Source: Gavia stellata (taxonomy: Eukaryota > Chordata > Aves > Gaviiformes > Gaviidae). From it: DNA of 64,000 bases. The notes under the pieces are model-generated. The model saw nothing but the letters and a program-made list of their open reading frames with translations. It did no database searches and was not told where the DNA came from. The stretch is taken from contig NC_082606.1 of the NCBI RefSeq assembly GCF_030936135.1, positions 9,027,312 to 9,091,311 on the forward strand, given 5' to 3'. Made by a program: the position numbers and the translations under genes. Positions 1 to 14,589 of this stretch are shown piece by piece. Position 1 is the first letter of the stretch; every line of letters begins with the position of its first letter.

Positions 1-2181
1 GTTGCGGGGTGGGGAATCTGAATTTCCTCTGCAACCATTATTTTTTAAGTCCCTCTGAAATTTAGCTTTAAACGATGCATGTAGCATTAAGCCTAAAAAT
101 ACCCCAACAATATTCTTTCTGCCTTGGTTGCAGAAATATTTTGTAGGAAAACATGATAATGACCATTTCTGTTTACTCATCAGGAATGTTTCTCTTTTTC
201 ATGAAGGACCTTTGAGTAAATTCTGTTGATAATGAACTTACGAAGCCCTCAGCAGGTTGAGAGACTGTTATTAAAATCATTTTTATAACCACCAAGCCAA
301 AAAACTTGCCGTATATATTCACTGGAGTCTCCCTTCCCCCTACTCACTCTTTCCAAGTTCATTCAGTAATCATGGGTATAAAGAAGCCTAGCATACACAG
401 CTGTTTCAATATTGCTGGCTAAGAATTCTGACATGAACACATGAGTCTGAAGTTTGGCAGTTGCTTGTGTTGCACGTGTTGAACAATGTTTTGTCTGTAC
501 TTCAAGTGACAAACTGGTTTCAGAAACAGGTTTAACACGACAACATAAATAGCGATGAAAAGGACCACTTCTGTAAGGTAAATGTCACATACACATTATT
601 AGAGCTCACACACAGAGAAAAATATGTCAAAACAGAGTAATTAGACAACAGAAAGGAGTTAGTTATGCCCAATCACTTATGCTAACAGGAAAGATGTGTT
701 ATACAATCCCATGCAAAGGAAAAAAATTTAACTGGGCAAAATATGACATATTACAATCTGACACAGTAGACAAGCCTCTAATACACAGAAACATGTAGAA
801 ACAAATACACTAGACTGAAGGACTGAACACAAAATGACAAACTACACCTTTGCACTGGGAGAGGCAGTCAAAAAAGATATTTTGCTAAAATTTTTGCTCT
901 TTCTTGCTCTGGCTCATTTTCTTTGGTTTAGAAAAACATTTAAAAAAAAAGAATAAAAGACCTGCATTATCTCATTTGAGAGCTTCAAGTTTTTTCTAAA
1001 CAGGACAGGGGAGTGAAGCGAGGAAAACAGCGCAAACTTCCCGAGCCACAGCTTACAAGACAACAACCTGAGCCACACTGCCCCGCAAACAGTCTGGTCA
1101 GAACATACAGAAAACAGAAGCTTTCTCTTTATAGGTTTCCTGCAGGTATGGTTAACCAAATAACTTTAACGTCATCTCCTATGATCAGATACAATATATG
1201 TTCATTCATTCACACAAAGCTCAAGTGATGTATGCGAGACATTACTTTGTAACCAGAGTAAAATAACCTGAAGCTTTTCTTCAATACCATTCTCTGCCTA
1301 TGTATGAAGAAATGTATTTCCCCAAATGGCAATGTCTTCATTCTGTTCTAATTCAATAACTGAGGCTAGAAACTATGTGAAAAATATGATTAAATTTTAT
1401 TTTAATTGGTGTTTTAACTTACTGACATAAATTAAGTGTATTACATATTCTTTCCTGGAAAGACAAGTAATCTGATCTGTCCTCACTGAACTGTATGCAT
1501 ATAATATATGCAAGTTGTGTGTGTCTATGTGTAAACAGAGAGAAATAAAAAAAACCCTGCATGTCTTATATAAGCAGTTAGTTAAACAAATCATTTGGAG
1601 TCTAGATTTCATCATTAAAATACTGTCAGCGCCATTAACGTAATTTCAGGCAGCTTAAGTATGATGGACAGTCTTGTGTCCAGAGTAGCCTGGATTTTGT
1701 TTGTCAAAAATTACTTGGAATAAATCTACATCTATCTGTAGAGGCTAGAAAAATGGTGTTCCAAGATAAATTATGGAACAACCATCAACTCAACTTATTT
1801 TAAAGGGGACTTGCTTGGTTTCTAGCAAACAGAGAGATTATCCTGAAGCATGGCCATCACAAGCAAAGCATAAAGGCATTAATTTAACTTTCAACACTTG
1901 AATGGGGCTTTAGAGATTCCTAATCAACCTACCTGTTGCTCCTGTTCTATCATTCATTTTGAAGATACATTAATTTTTTTCATGGATGATACTCAACACA
2001 ACCTGTGACAGTATTTTAGCTCTACCACATGCAGATGTTAAATCTGCATAAGACACCTAGCAATATGCACCCTGCGTTCCATGCCTCACAATTTGCACCT
2101 CACTTTTGTACCCAAACCACAACAGAGTTGTTTGTTGAAACTAAAGTATGCTAGCAGGAAACAGCATCAATTAAAAGATGC

Positions 2182-2201
2182 GGGGGGCGGGGGGGGGGGG
2201 G
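2182..2201 (+). repeat. Interrupted G homopolymer
   Basis: G6, C, then G13. It is likely variable in length and G-quadruplex-prone. Confidence 0.9.
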
Positions 2202-3108
2202 AGGAAATCAAACTGTGGCCTATAAGTGATACTGATTGTAACTGTTAGGTTATCACCGATTTCTTATGCCAGCTAAAGCAAGAAAACTGGAAATCAGTTG
2301 CTCCTGGCAAATAGAACTCAACAGTGATCAAAATGACTAGTCAACAGGAATCTAAAAAAGTTACCAGAAATGCCAATTTATACCTTGTAGAAAGTATTTG
2401 GCATGGTACAAACTGTAGTTTAATACTAAGAAAAACACCACCTTGCATAAAAAAGGATGACTTTTCAGCATACATTTTCATAGATCACATCAATTCCATA
2501 AACTTTTTTTCATTAAGTAAAATAAATTTGAGATCAAGACATACAGACTGAAATTAATACAGCTCTCTTGGTGGCATACATCAAATTAGGGTTTTGTCTT
2601 AAATGGGCAAATTAATCCCAACCAATACAGGTAATTATTTTCAGAATAATTATTTTCTGAATGAGTGGCTGCCATATGTTCTACAAATTCTGCTTCAGTA
2701 CTCTTAAATGTTTCCTAAAAGATGATGGGACTCCTGCAAATTCTTCCTAGTCATAAAAACTAACCCTCCTATACAATCTCAAATATTCAAATCAGCAAGA
2801 ACTAATTATGAAATGATGTTTCAGAACTTTATGCTTGATCTACCATTAAGTATTTTCATCAAATATGATAGCTAATTTTACTCTAAGTAATAAAAAGCTC
2901 TTTCATGTAGTGTAATTTAAAATGACCACATTTTTCAGCAAGTGAAGTGACATGTTGTCAATGAAATTTAAGCCACCTCAGGAGTACCATAGAGGTTTGA
3001 CTAAATAATGATCAGATGAAAAATTAGTTGGTTAAGTCTTACCAAGGATGTCCACACATTAGAGTTAAGTCTGCACTGAAATGCTGCATAAACATATACT
3101 TTTTTAGG

Positions 3109-3179
3109 GTTGTTTGTTTTTTTTTGTGGTTTTTTTTTTTTTTTTTTTTTTTTTGTTGTTGTTTTGTTTTTTTTTTTTT
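3109..3179. repeat. T-rich low-complexity tract
   Basis: About 70 bases are almost pure T with scattered G. They include T25 at 3130-3154 and a gttgttgttttg interruption. This could be a retroposon poly(A) tail in reverse, but no adjacent element body was recognised. The phenylalanine-rich open frame across it is an artefact. Confidence 0.9.
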
Positions 3180-6100
3180 AAGTGAGTGTTTTTCATTTGG
3201 AGATTATATCACGAACAGATGTAGGATAATGTTAATAGTCCCTTCTGGAAACATTAATCACAAGGTTTTACTTATTATTTGGTGTCAGCATTTAAAAGTT
3301 AAAGCATTTCCAGAACTGTCACCATTGAAATATTCCTTTTGCTTAAAGCTAAATTACGAAACAGTAATTTATTTTACAGTCCCAGCATCTTTTTTAAGGC
3401 ATATATAAGAAGGAAAATGGCAGGCAATGCCCTATTCTCATGGCAACAGTGTAGACTGACAGTAGTAAGCCTGTTTCTACTTTAGGAAGAGGACTGAAAA
3501 CCCACTCTACCAAACTTTTAAAATGTTTGAGCAAATGTAAGTCTCCACAAAAGAGATTTTGGTTGTCAGCATGATACTAACATGATGTTTTCAAAGTTGG
3601 ATTTCCCATTCCCAGCTCACTGAGCAAACATTAACCAGAAACAAAATAAAAGCAGGCTAGGGCCTTGTTACCAAAGAGACCTCAGCCTCTCTTCCATATA
3701 TATTCCCACATGCAGAACATTCTGCAGGTGAAGCGGACTGATACTACTTCAAAATATTTGTTAATGTATGTGCAGAAGTGTCCCACTAACTATATTCAAA
3801 ACACCTAAGAAAGTAACCACATCAAGTCCATATCCTTCTATTCCCAGGTAGTGACCTTGTTGGTTACTTCAATGTCCTGGAACTCAGGAACTCTGCATTA
3901 TTCTTCCAGTTCAAGATTTGCTATGTATCATCCTGGACAGGTTCAGCAAAGAGCTTACATGCGCTTTTGTATTTGGGCTATTGAAAATGTATATATACAT
4001 GCAGGCCTGTCCTTAAAGCATCAATGAAATGTAATCAAACATGGCAGCACAGTCTCAACATCCCCAAAATCATTCTCCATTCACATTTGACCAAGGTGAA
4101 AGTTATTAACTGCTTCACATGAGATTTACCTATGGTTTTAAAGCAAGCAGATAAGAAAAATACTATTCACTTGTTTAAACAGTGCTATATTTGTCAGCAT
4201 TTAGAGGCCAAGTAATTTTTCTATAACATCCTCCATCACCTCTTCCCTTCTAGAATATACAGGATGAACATCAAATAAAATCCTACTAGAGATGCCTGTC
4301 TCTCTCCACTGGCTCTAGGATTGAACCAACTTCAACTAAGCACCAAGTTTTCAGAGTGCACAAGGGATGTGAAATGAATCCTAAAGACCAATTAGCTATT
4401 CTCACATCTTCAGTTCTGAAATTTCAGCCTTAATCCTCCTCTGCCTAACTCCACTAACTGGTCCTTTAGGTCTTGTTTGGCACCCCTGGAGAACAACAGT
4501 AAAGGACTAAAGTAAAGATGGAACTCCTTTTGCTTCCATGTTTGGTAAAAGAGACCGCGTCCTGCAGTCTGTACAGAAAAGTGGCTTAAGCCTGCTCCTT
4601 GGCAAACTGATTCTCTATTTAGTTTCCACAGTACAGTTTTCAAAAACTTCCATGTGAAAATGTAAGCACGTGCACCAAGGACTATTTTGACACATGGTAT
4701 CCATCATTTGGATTTACTAATTTTCCAAAATAAACTGTTTTGTCAGTTTCCCTGTGCATGTGAATTTTTGAGTAAAGGCAATGTGTAATGTTACAAGACA
4801 CATTCATGTGCTGACCCTTCACAAAAGCGAAATTGTTAGTAAAGCTAAGGTGGGCGGGAAGCACTCCATTTTCATTTTAGCCACAAGACTAAAACACCCA
4901 GATTTGAAAAGAGGATTTGACCAGCACTAGCTTGTGGCCTAATTCTGCTATGATCTGACTGAGGATGCAGCATGAACGAAAGTTACTTGCATGACAAAAT
5001 GTTTATATAAGTAGATCCTTTCAGAAAATTTATCTGCATATGACATGCACAAACCAGGCCTAAGCAAGTAACAGTAACTAACTACAGCTTATTTCCAGAT
5101 CTAATTCCAGAGGCTCTATGTTCCTTTAGTTTGGTACAGGTATTTTGACAGCATACATGCACAGAGCCAAGTTTTGTGTATTCCTTCCTTTTCCTACAAT
5201 CACAGCTTGACCCCTAGTTTTACACAGTATACCCCATTACTTCCCATTCACAGGTTATTTACACATGTTCAGTTTATTGACAGACTGAATTCTTCCTTAC
5301 TTGACAAGATAGGGTTTTTTTTTTTAATGTTTTCTATTTCCAGTTAAATACTACAGTGGATTTGAATGTATTTAGAAACCAAAATTCCAACCTTTATATA
5401 TGACCACCCAGCAGCTATGGAACTCCATGAAACTTGATCGTGGAAAGAGGAGTTACCAATGCAAGTCACTTAAAACTGCACCATGCTCCCCTACCAGGCC
5501 GCAGAACAAAGTAGCTACAATTCCTCACTTCATTTGAGTTTCCCTTAGAGAAAGGGTTTATACCACTGCATGCTTTTTCAAGAGAATTTGCAATCATGCA
5601 TTCTACTTTGACCAAACCATGGCTCACATTTTTACACTAAAGCTTTTTCAGCACTCATGCATGCTGTCTCATAAAATTGATTTCTGTTCAATAGAGCTCA
5701 CAATATCACAGGTTTTTAAGCTGCACAACCTAAATTTAAATACACTGAGCTAAAACTAAATTTTCTTCAGTTCAGGCTGGTCTCCTGGGAGCAGGAAGCT
5801 TACACAATCACATGCTCTATCCTTCTTTCCATCTGTCATTAAATTTTGAACCCATTCACTCATTTCAACTAAATGCAATGAGGGCAAAACAGCTATAACT
5901 CCAAGACCTGTTTTGTTGTGGCAAACCCTTAAGAAACCAGCCTTGTTCCTTCTCCTCTCACTTCCAAAGGCAGGAAGAAGCTTCAAAGAAGCAACAGCAG
6001 TCACCATCTTCAAAGCACCAGAGAACAGCAAATCTGTTTCATCAGGTCTCTGTTCCCCAGATCAACCTTAACTTCCCATTCCTAGCTCAGATACGGCCCA

Positions 6101-7799
6101 GGTCCTGTCCTCCTACTCCTCAAGGCAGTGAAATCTAGTTTTGCCCGCAACGCTGAAAAGCCTTTAAACAACAGTGGATAACCCTGGTACCCCTCCACAA
6201 ATTACATTAGCAGAGGAAAAATTCCTGCTTTGTGGACTCTTAACTTCCACTTTCCTACAGCTGTGGTGTTCAGAACAGCCAAAACACTCTGAGGGTCTGA
6301 AAATGCATCTCATTTGTCTCAGCTTCTGGGTACCCAACTCCGGACAGCAACATTGGAACTGTCAAGAATCATCATCAACTTAAGTCTATGTTTAGAAAGT
6401 ACTTCTGAAAACACAGTTACAGACAAAATAGTAACACTGAGCAGCTTTTAACTAAGAATCTTTCACAGAGCTAAATGAAACCCTTACACAGTCCTTGTAG
6501 TGTGGCCTGGAGTTGCACCCATCCTCTCTTAGGAACCTCTATGGCCACATGACTGGAGCTGTGCACAGCCATGACTACTGGAGATCTTCACCAATCCCAT
6601 ACCTTATTGCAGCTTCCAACTCCAATCTTTTTGGAAGATGTAAAGGAATCCTTCTCCTCCTTGTGTCCCTCCCCTTCCTCCCCATCCCCACCCCGTATAA
6701 AAATCCACATATTCCAAAAATCCAGACATAAAAAAAAAAAATAAAACTTTTCTTCCCCTTGAAGCACGGCTCCTGCCTTAAACAAGATCAAGTAAAAGCA
6801 CTTCTGTAATGGGGAATAATCAATTTATCTTCTTACAATTTTCTGTATATAGAATAATGAAATGATCCTTAAACTGTATAATCAGCCTTTGTAGCAGAAG
6901 GAAGGTCATTCTGGAAGGACACAGAACTTCCCACCCACACAGCCCCAGAGTGTGCCCATCAAGGACATCTGACTTCGTACCTATTGTATTACATAACTCA
7001 GTAATGGGGGTTAGTGTTTTCAGTTTGCAGTTTCTGGCACGATCCCCAAAGTAATTTTCAATTAAAAGGTTAAATGCTTGTACTTGTCAAATGTGAAGAC
7101 ATACAGTGCCGTAACAATATGAAATAGCTTCCTTACAATAAAATTAATTTCATTGGGTATTTAAGTAGGGGTTGCAAATATTATGCCTTTGGGTAACTTG
7201 AAGAAATACCTAAATGAAGTGCAATCACTTTCTGCCACTACTGTGTCTCAAGCAGAATACAAGTCTAGTCTTCAAATACTTTCAACTGAATGATTCAAAT
7301 ACATGTAGGTCCAACAAACATTTGAATATTTTTATTTCCATTAATAGCCTGTTTTTGTTAAATTAGCCATGCTGTTAAAAAACAACATTTTTGTTTCCAG
7401 TGCTAATCTGTTTTTCCCCCCAAAATATGTAAACTAGCCATAAATGAAGAAATAGTGATGCTTCCAGATAATCACACAATCAATGACTTTGACTAAAAAG
7501 AGGCAGTCCTGAATAGATTAACCCCCCCCAGGTTAACATTCCTCTAATCAAACTGTTAAATAGTAGAATTATTTCTCTTTTATAGGTCCATAGAAAAAGG
7601 CTTGGTAAATAGAACACACCTGAAACAAGGAAAACACAATAAATGATAGATAACTTCTGGGAACTGAAGGCTCACTTTTACCCCCCGTGAATTTGAGAAC
7701 AATAAACTTCAAGATATATATGACTGGGCCTCTAATTCTTATTTCTAATTTCATTGAGGAGTGAGAATTATGAAAACATATGGAAGTATATTTAGCCAG

Positions 7800-7990
7800 A
7801 ATTTTGAAGCAGTCTGCACCTGTGGCTAAGGCTCTAGCCTGGATTCAGAGGATGAACTAACAAGACTTCCGTAAGTTTCCCTGGTTCTAATACTCTTGCA
7901 AGGACTTAACTTCTGCATGTTTCAGTTTCCTCAGGTGTAAAGGGACAATAATGATGCTTACCCTAATTTGAAATGTACTTAGACATCTGT
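7800..7990 (+). mobile_element. MIR-like SINE remnant
   Basis: It shows the MIR core order: 'gtggctaaggctctagcctgg' (near 7,820), a diverged middle, 'aaggacttaacttctgcatg', then 'tttcagtttcctcaggtgta' (7,920-7,939) and 'aagggacaataatgatgctta'. These correspond to MIR 'acttaacctctctg..cctcagtttcctcatctgtaaaatggggataataat'. Ancient, tens of percent diverged, with approximate ends. Confidence 0.55.
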
Positions 7991-10900
7991 CAATGAAAAC
8001 ATTTCATCGTTATTTTTATTTAATTAACTTTCAAATCTGTGAAGTAAAATAATATTCTCAAATGCTGCTCCTATTACATTAGGAAGTCAATGCAAAGATC
8101 TTTTGCCTAGATCATTGTTTGAAGTGTTTCAGGATTTTAAAATATGTGTGCGATTAAAGCTTTGACTCGTCAAAGCCGTACAAATGAACTCAGTGTAAGT
8201 GATGGGATTATCCTTGTATTTAAAATTAAGCGTATACACAACTTACGTGTTTAAATGCATAAGTCCAGCTTGGCTGCAAGAAACATACTCCATACAGAAA
8301 CAAAGCAAGAATAAATCTTTATTTTCCTGTGCATATGTAGGTGACAACCCCCCCTCTCTCCTAGCCTTGTAACTTGTCCTCCATTCATCAGCTGGTGTGT
8401 TTATTTTTGCTCTATGTGATGTGACTAGCAGAACTTAGGCAATGAAAACTTTTTAATCAAGTGAAGATCTTTTGAAGAAAAAAGAGGACCTGCTCCACTT
8501 CTCAGAATGCAAGGTCAAGAGTTACATACACACATTTAGAGCCCAGTTTCATTTAGTTAAGTTTACAACTAAAAAGGAAACATTTTTTCATACAACCTGT
8601 GAAATCCACTGCCACACAGAGTTACTGAAATAAATAATCTTTTGGCAGTAACAGAAACAGAACTAGATAAGTATATTACCATTCATAATCTATGTACTTA
8701 TACAGATTATAAGTCTGTATCAGATCACATTGCCTACATGAGTAAATCAGAGAAAAGTTACTTCCATCTGACGCACAGCACTACTCTTACCCTCAGACAA
8801 AGCATTGCAGAAATGTGGTTTTATGCACTCACCTGCCACCAGAGTATCAAGGTTTTCAAACAGTAGATATATAAGCAGTCCTGTATTTCAGTACCTAGAA
8901 CACAGAATCAGAAATTAGTCTCTTACTATCAGGAGTTGTCCCTCCAGCCCCACGTTGTAAGATAGGAGTGCAAGAAAGACTAACAATAACTTGGACTGAA
9001 ATATATACATTGCTATGGAGTAAGAGATGTGGAAAGGTAGAAGAGATTTTTGAAGGATTAACTCAGCTCACCTCAATTTTATCAACTTCAGTGAAGGGCA
9101 TTATCTTATACTTGTTGCAGAACAAAGACGCAAGACTGAAAACAGTCCTACTTCTGCTAAACATTTCCCTAGAAACAAGGCCTTCTCAAAATCTCTGAGC
9201 TCGCTCTTTGTACTCTTGGGAAATGCCCTGGGGAACCATGGGACATGTGGTCTTGACTTTAAAGTGCTAGCAGCATTTATTAGTAGTGAAAATGAGAAAT
9301 TAGTTATTCCTACACTCCAAGGAATTAATAGGAAAATAGGGAGAAAAGAGAAACTACACATTTGTTCCTGATTTATTTATTTTCCTTGTTTATTTCCCTT
9401 CATTATTCCTCTATAGAGGGAGAATATGCTCATTTCTTTTCCACTTTCCAGGCTTGGTTAGAGAAATACAGTCAGTTTACATGAGTCTTAGAAGACAAAC
9501 AAGTCATGTGAGAAGGAAGGAATGAAGCATACATCAGCAGAGGAGATGATACCTGAAACTTAAAGGAGACAGGGCAGTGAAGCTGCCTGCATGGCTTCAT
9601 CAGTGGAAGGCACAGCTGTAGATCACACATTGCACTGTCTTTAAAATTATGAAAGGAAACAAGTCAAAACTACAAGTAGCCTTTTCCATTCTGCCTCTAT
9701 TACTTCCTATGTACGCCCAAGACTACTTTTACTTTTTTTTAAGCAAAACCAAAAATCACAGCGCTCTCTTCCAGTGGAACAGTAAGCTTGCTTTGCCCAC
9801 AGCCTCTCCTACATAGCCACAGTGCCTCTGCTCTCTTCCAGCCTCAAAATCCTTTCCAGGACGACAACCCCATGCTAGCCATGGGCTGATGCTTCAGCAC
9901 TCACCTGGTGAGGACACACTCTACCATTGCTGTAATCAGTTTGGCAACCAGAGGTGGATTATAATGTCAGTCAAACAGAAAGTAACCTGCATTCCTCACA
10001 GACCACCAGGAGGTTACCTGAAAACTAGGTTATATCTGTAGTGATATAGACCTCAAATGTCTGTCATACCATGGTAACTACTTCTGTGTGTGCTCTTACA
10101 CACCACTAACTCTCATAACTATGAGTTAACTTGGCCTTCACTCCTCTCTATCTGTAACTGCATCATGAAGTTCCTCTTATGTCAGAACCAGAGCAGTGAC
10201 AACGGCAGTTAACACAGCATACCTTATGGACTGTGGTTTCCCTTTCATTTGTACCTTGTAGTAACTTATTTTTGTACCTGCCTGTACTTAAGCATGTGAA
10301 GTACACCAGCAGCTGCCAAACAGAAGGTAAAGCTATGTTTCCTTATATTGAATTGTAAGACCATTCCAAAATAAGAGAGAATACCACCTCTGTCAGGAGA
10401 AAAAACTGGGGAAAGAAGAGAGCAAGTAAACATAACAAAATGAGGAAAGTGGAAAAATATGAAAAATATGAACTGTTATAATCTGTAGACATCAGGAGTT
10501 TGGGTCTGATGAGAGACAGAGGGAGAGAGTGGGAGAGAAAGAGAAGCTGAAGTTTAGGAAAGGAAGAGTAGTTTAGCAACAATATTTGACAAGACCCAAA
10601 ATGAGATGATGGGGGGGGGGGGGGGGGGGAAGGGAAAGCATCAAGTAAGGATATCTTTGGGGCTTAGTAAGCTAACTCTTCCAGAACGCTATGGGTTAGT
10701 TGGATTAAAATAGTTTTATTGGAGTTAAGAGCAGAGTCAGCTTCTTAGCTCAGGAGAAAATTTCCATTCAGGAAGTTCATAATCGCAGCCTTCAGTACCA
10801 ATCAAGAGGAGAAGATGGGATTGTTTTAATTTTTTTTTAAATTGCACAGGAAGTCAGTAGAAGGAAGGGCTGATTACTCCACATAGGTATAAACTGTGGG

Positions 10901-11559
10901 GTGCATCAGCCCCAACAGCATTGCGTCCACGCTTTGTTCTAAACCATCAATAAAGAAGCCACAGTTAATGATGAGGTCACATTCAAAACTGCTAAATTCT
11001 TTATGGCCTTTTCATGTCATAGGACTATGGCAATAGTAAAGGATTTTTATGAGTTAGTCTGCAACTACTTTATCAAGTCATTCAAAATAATCTAGTTATT
11101 TCCATGTTTCATACAGATGGCTACAGCTTTCTTATTAAGGTATGATCAACTAACATTAATTTAAAAATAAGTTTTAAAGTTATGGCCAGCTTTATCAAAC
11201 TCTCACTCTGTTTTCACATGTATAGATTCCACTCACCTATTTTGTCAGTCCAGTCAAACTTGATTCCTTCTGGGAAGTCTAAACAACTGTATATTTAACT
11301 CTCTGGGCTTATTTTCCCAACAGCTATGCTACTTGCTTTCAATCCTTCTACTGCAATGTCCATTTTCTAGAGAATTGAAAGTCAGTGAATTTACCATTAC
11401 CTTTAAAAGCACCAAATGTAAGAAACTATTAGGCCCAACAGAGGATGAACTATGGCCTTAGGAAAATTAGCAATGTCAGATGTTAACTCAGCATCAGAAA
11501 TTATACGGGGTTTGGTCTTTGCATCTTGAAGAAGAAATAGTAGAATTAGAATATACAGA
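7991..11559. other. Non-coding, nothing recognised besides the G19 run
   Basis: AT-rich with scattered short open frames of no recognisable family. A purine-rich (gagaga) patch at about 10,500-10,570 precedes the G19 run. Confidence 0.5.
10611..10629 (+). repeat. G19 homopolymer
   Basis: Nineteen uninterrupted G follow a purine-rich (ga) stretch at about 10,500-10,570. It is likely length-variable and its exact length in the assembly is uncertain. Confidence 0.9.
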
Positions 11560-12102
11560 CAGAGCAGATAAAGTGATCAATGGTTTGCAGCAGTTGACTT
11601 ACAAGGAGAGACCAAAAAGCCTAGGATTTATCAATCTGGAGAGAAGATCAAGGGGGAATACAATCAGGATTCCCAAAATCATGAAGGAAGTGTTAAAAAT
11701 GGATGTAGACATTTTATTCACAAAAATCCTGCCATTTTCAGGCTATTAGAAGGCACTGAATGAGCACATAATACAAAACAGATAAAGTACTTCTTTACAA
11801 CAGCGGGCAGTATACTTCCTGACCTTGCTGCCACGGGAGATGGGTGGCAAGGACAGAGTGTACCAGCAGATTCAGAAAGGGATTATACAAATTCATGGTC
11901 AATAGGTCCATAAATGGATAATATACAATGATTATTGGTGGGCTGTACATACTGACATCCCCAGATCACAACTGCAGATGCTGGGGAGTCTAAGGAGAAT
12001 GGACCACAGCAAGTGGCTAGGCTGATGTGCACTCCCTATAGAGTGTCTGTCTCCTGTTGCAACGGCTGGAGCCACAGAGCTCCTCTGATCCAGTAAGGCA
12101 TT
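11560..12102 (+). mobile_element. Old L3/CR1-like LINE, 3' portion
   Basis: The text follows the 3' part of amniote L3/CR1 LINEs in order. First comes an ORF2 C-terminus-like stretch, with the 'ctggagagaagatcaagggg' block near 11,636-11,655 and 'aaaatcatgaagg' near 11,677. Next come blocks resembling 'aagtacttctttacaacagc' (11,787-11,806), the 'ctgccacgggagatgggtgg' region (11,828-11,847) and 'acaaattcatgg'. A 3' tail region ends 'ctctgatccagtaaggca' (12,085-12,102), like the family's 'ctgacccagtatggc' end. It is strongly diverged with no intact ORF, so it is an ancient fossil. Boundaries are approximate. Confidence 0.65.
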
Positions 12103-14589
12103 TTGTATCTTCTTATTTAGATGACCTTAAGAAAACAGTCACTTTATTTAACTATTCACTAAGGAAATGTTACCTGACCTATATATCAAAAACTTCAAGA
12201 TAGCTGCGCACAGGTCAGATTATTTGTGAAAAATGCAGCCAAATTAGGATGCTAGAGGAGAGCTGTGTGGACATGTCAGAAAGCATTAACCTGCATTGTA
12301 TATAGATTAGGAATGCATAAATAAAGGAACAGTATTTCTATATTTAATTTGGAAGATCTGATCAACAGTGTTACTCATGTTTATCTGGAGTACAGTGCAC
12401 TGGTATGTATACGAAGATTTTTTTCACAATTCAGTAATTGTCCCAACTGCAGAAGTCATACAAAATAAAAGCTTCACATGGAAAACCGTTACTGTGTCAA
12501 ACCAGTATGCAAACTTATGAGATTGTGGGTTCTACAATTTTTTTTTTTTTTTGAGACGTAACATTGAGAAAAACATCACCATCCTTCCTGTGAGTAATGA
12601 GCATAGAAAGTTCCTTGAACAAAAGCCCTTCTTTCAAGAGAAGTTCTCCTAAAACCACAAGGAGCATAGAAATATATCTTAAGTAATGCATCCTAAATTT
12701 TTCAGGATATATTACAAACACAGCTGCACAAACGTTAGCATATGAAAAAAAGAATTTTAGCCAATTAGCATGCGAATCATCATTTAAAAGCCCCTTTGGT
12801 GTCATTTTTTGTTTCAGTCAGAACTTAAATTTCAACTGCAACTATTCTGGGATATTTATTTTACGGTAATCCACTTTTCAAAAGTTTGAATCTACTTTAC
12901 TTTCATTGAAAAAGATGTTTATAAAATGAAACATCTGGCTAAAAGAAGAGGAGGAGTTTTGGCATTTGTGGGCTTTAAAAATCTTACATATATGAACCTA
13001 TGGTGACACGCACATCAAAAGAAAAAAAAATTAAAGAGAAAAGCTGTCATGGGCTTAATCCTGCTAGAAGGACAATTGTTTTTCTTCTGAAATAGAAGTA
13101 TTACAGCAGCTTTTAGAGGATATCAAAAGTACAACTTATCTTGACCAGAAAACATAAAACACTGATTGACATCTATATAAATTTCCACACAGCTTATTTA
13201 TTTTCATACACTGCTGCGTTTTATTGTTATGAATGGGAAATACTTATGAAAGATTCTTTGAATACCATGTCATTCTGATTAGACCACGAATATGTTAGCA
13301 ATTTTATCAACAATATTTTGGCTGTGTATAAGTAAAGAGAGTCCTTTTAATGAGAAGAAGATTATTCTGGTTTCATGATACCTTCCTTCTGTGGGTGCTC
13401 AGAGATGGAAGCAGATAAGAAGGGACTTTAGCAAAGGTATTTTTGAGCAATTTATAAACACAAGTTAAACTGGGAATGTGAAATTTTTTTTTATTGGGAA
13501 GTAAAACGTCTAGTCCATCTAAATGAATTAAGGAGAATAAGTACACCATTTGTACTATTAATTGGTGAAAAATGAATATTTTAATAAAGAAATTATAACA
13601 AAGCATGTGAAAATCTGGAAATCCATGAAATTTGGAATAAATGTGGGCACTGTGGAGCAGCTTCTAGCTCTGTACACTGATTTGCTAGTCTTTCAGACTA
13701 GTGACAGATGACCTTTAGTGCAGCTTTAATACCTTCACTTCCAAAACCAGAAGGATTTGTTAAATTTTGTGGCCTTCTAGAAAGGGTAGTTTTCCATACA
13801 GCATCAAGGTTTGATCTACTACAGTGAAAGCTTCTTAAGGCATTACCAATTCTCAAGATTAATCACTGAATCAAAAGTAAAATCTCATGCAATTTCTATA
13901 TACTCCTTAAAACACTGCCATCCAAGTGCTAACCAAAGGGGAGTAACTTAGGATCAAGCAAGAAATTATGAAGCTCCTGCATAAGGCTTCTCAGTTGTGC
14001 CACCAGCTTCATCTACAGAAAAGCATACTGTACTATTCCTCTAATAAACTGATATAGCTCCATAATAAGACTAGTTAGTTCTTCTTATTCCGTTCTACTG
14101 TGCTTATTCCAGAACCTGGCTCAACTGTTAGAAATGTAAACTGTAGGTCAAATTTCCTCAAGGCCACTTTCTATCAACTTGTTTGTGTTTAATTGTTGTC
14201 TTTTACATAGAACTGCTTTTCTGGTATTTTCTCCCATGGATATATTTATAAGTCACATCTCAGATTTCATTTTGCTAGGCTAAATAAACCATTGCAAATT
14301 TAGTTTCTTCTTGCAGATAAGCTTATCATTCCCATGATCCCGATAACTCTTCTGTGGATTTGTTGTGGCTTGAGCTCCCCTTTTTTCAACAAGGAAAACT
14401 GGAGTTGTACATGGTATTCAGACACAGCTTTATCATGCCTTGTTGGGCACAAATACTTCCTTATTTCAACTGGGAAGACTTGATCAATCTCAAATTCCAT
14501 TTGCCCTTTTGTACCTGGAACATATTGCTGGCTACTAGCTATCCTGTGATCACCTAATATACTCAGGTCTGTCCCTTCCTCTGTTGTTT
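12103..14589. other. Non-coding, nothing recognised
   Basis: AT-rich. It includes a T15 run at about 12,538-12,552. No splice-flanked open frame could be supported. Confidence 0.5.

Larger units (their letters stand above)
1..7799. other. Non-coding, nothing recognised besides listed repeats
   Basis: AT-rich sequence with short, compositionally random open frames on both strands (at most 126 codons, that one across a poly-T tract). I compared it with what I recall of ALDH1A2, the neighbour expected from mammalian synteny, and saw no match. It could be intergenic or intronic. Confidence 0.5.
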
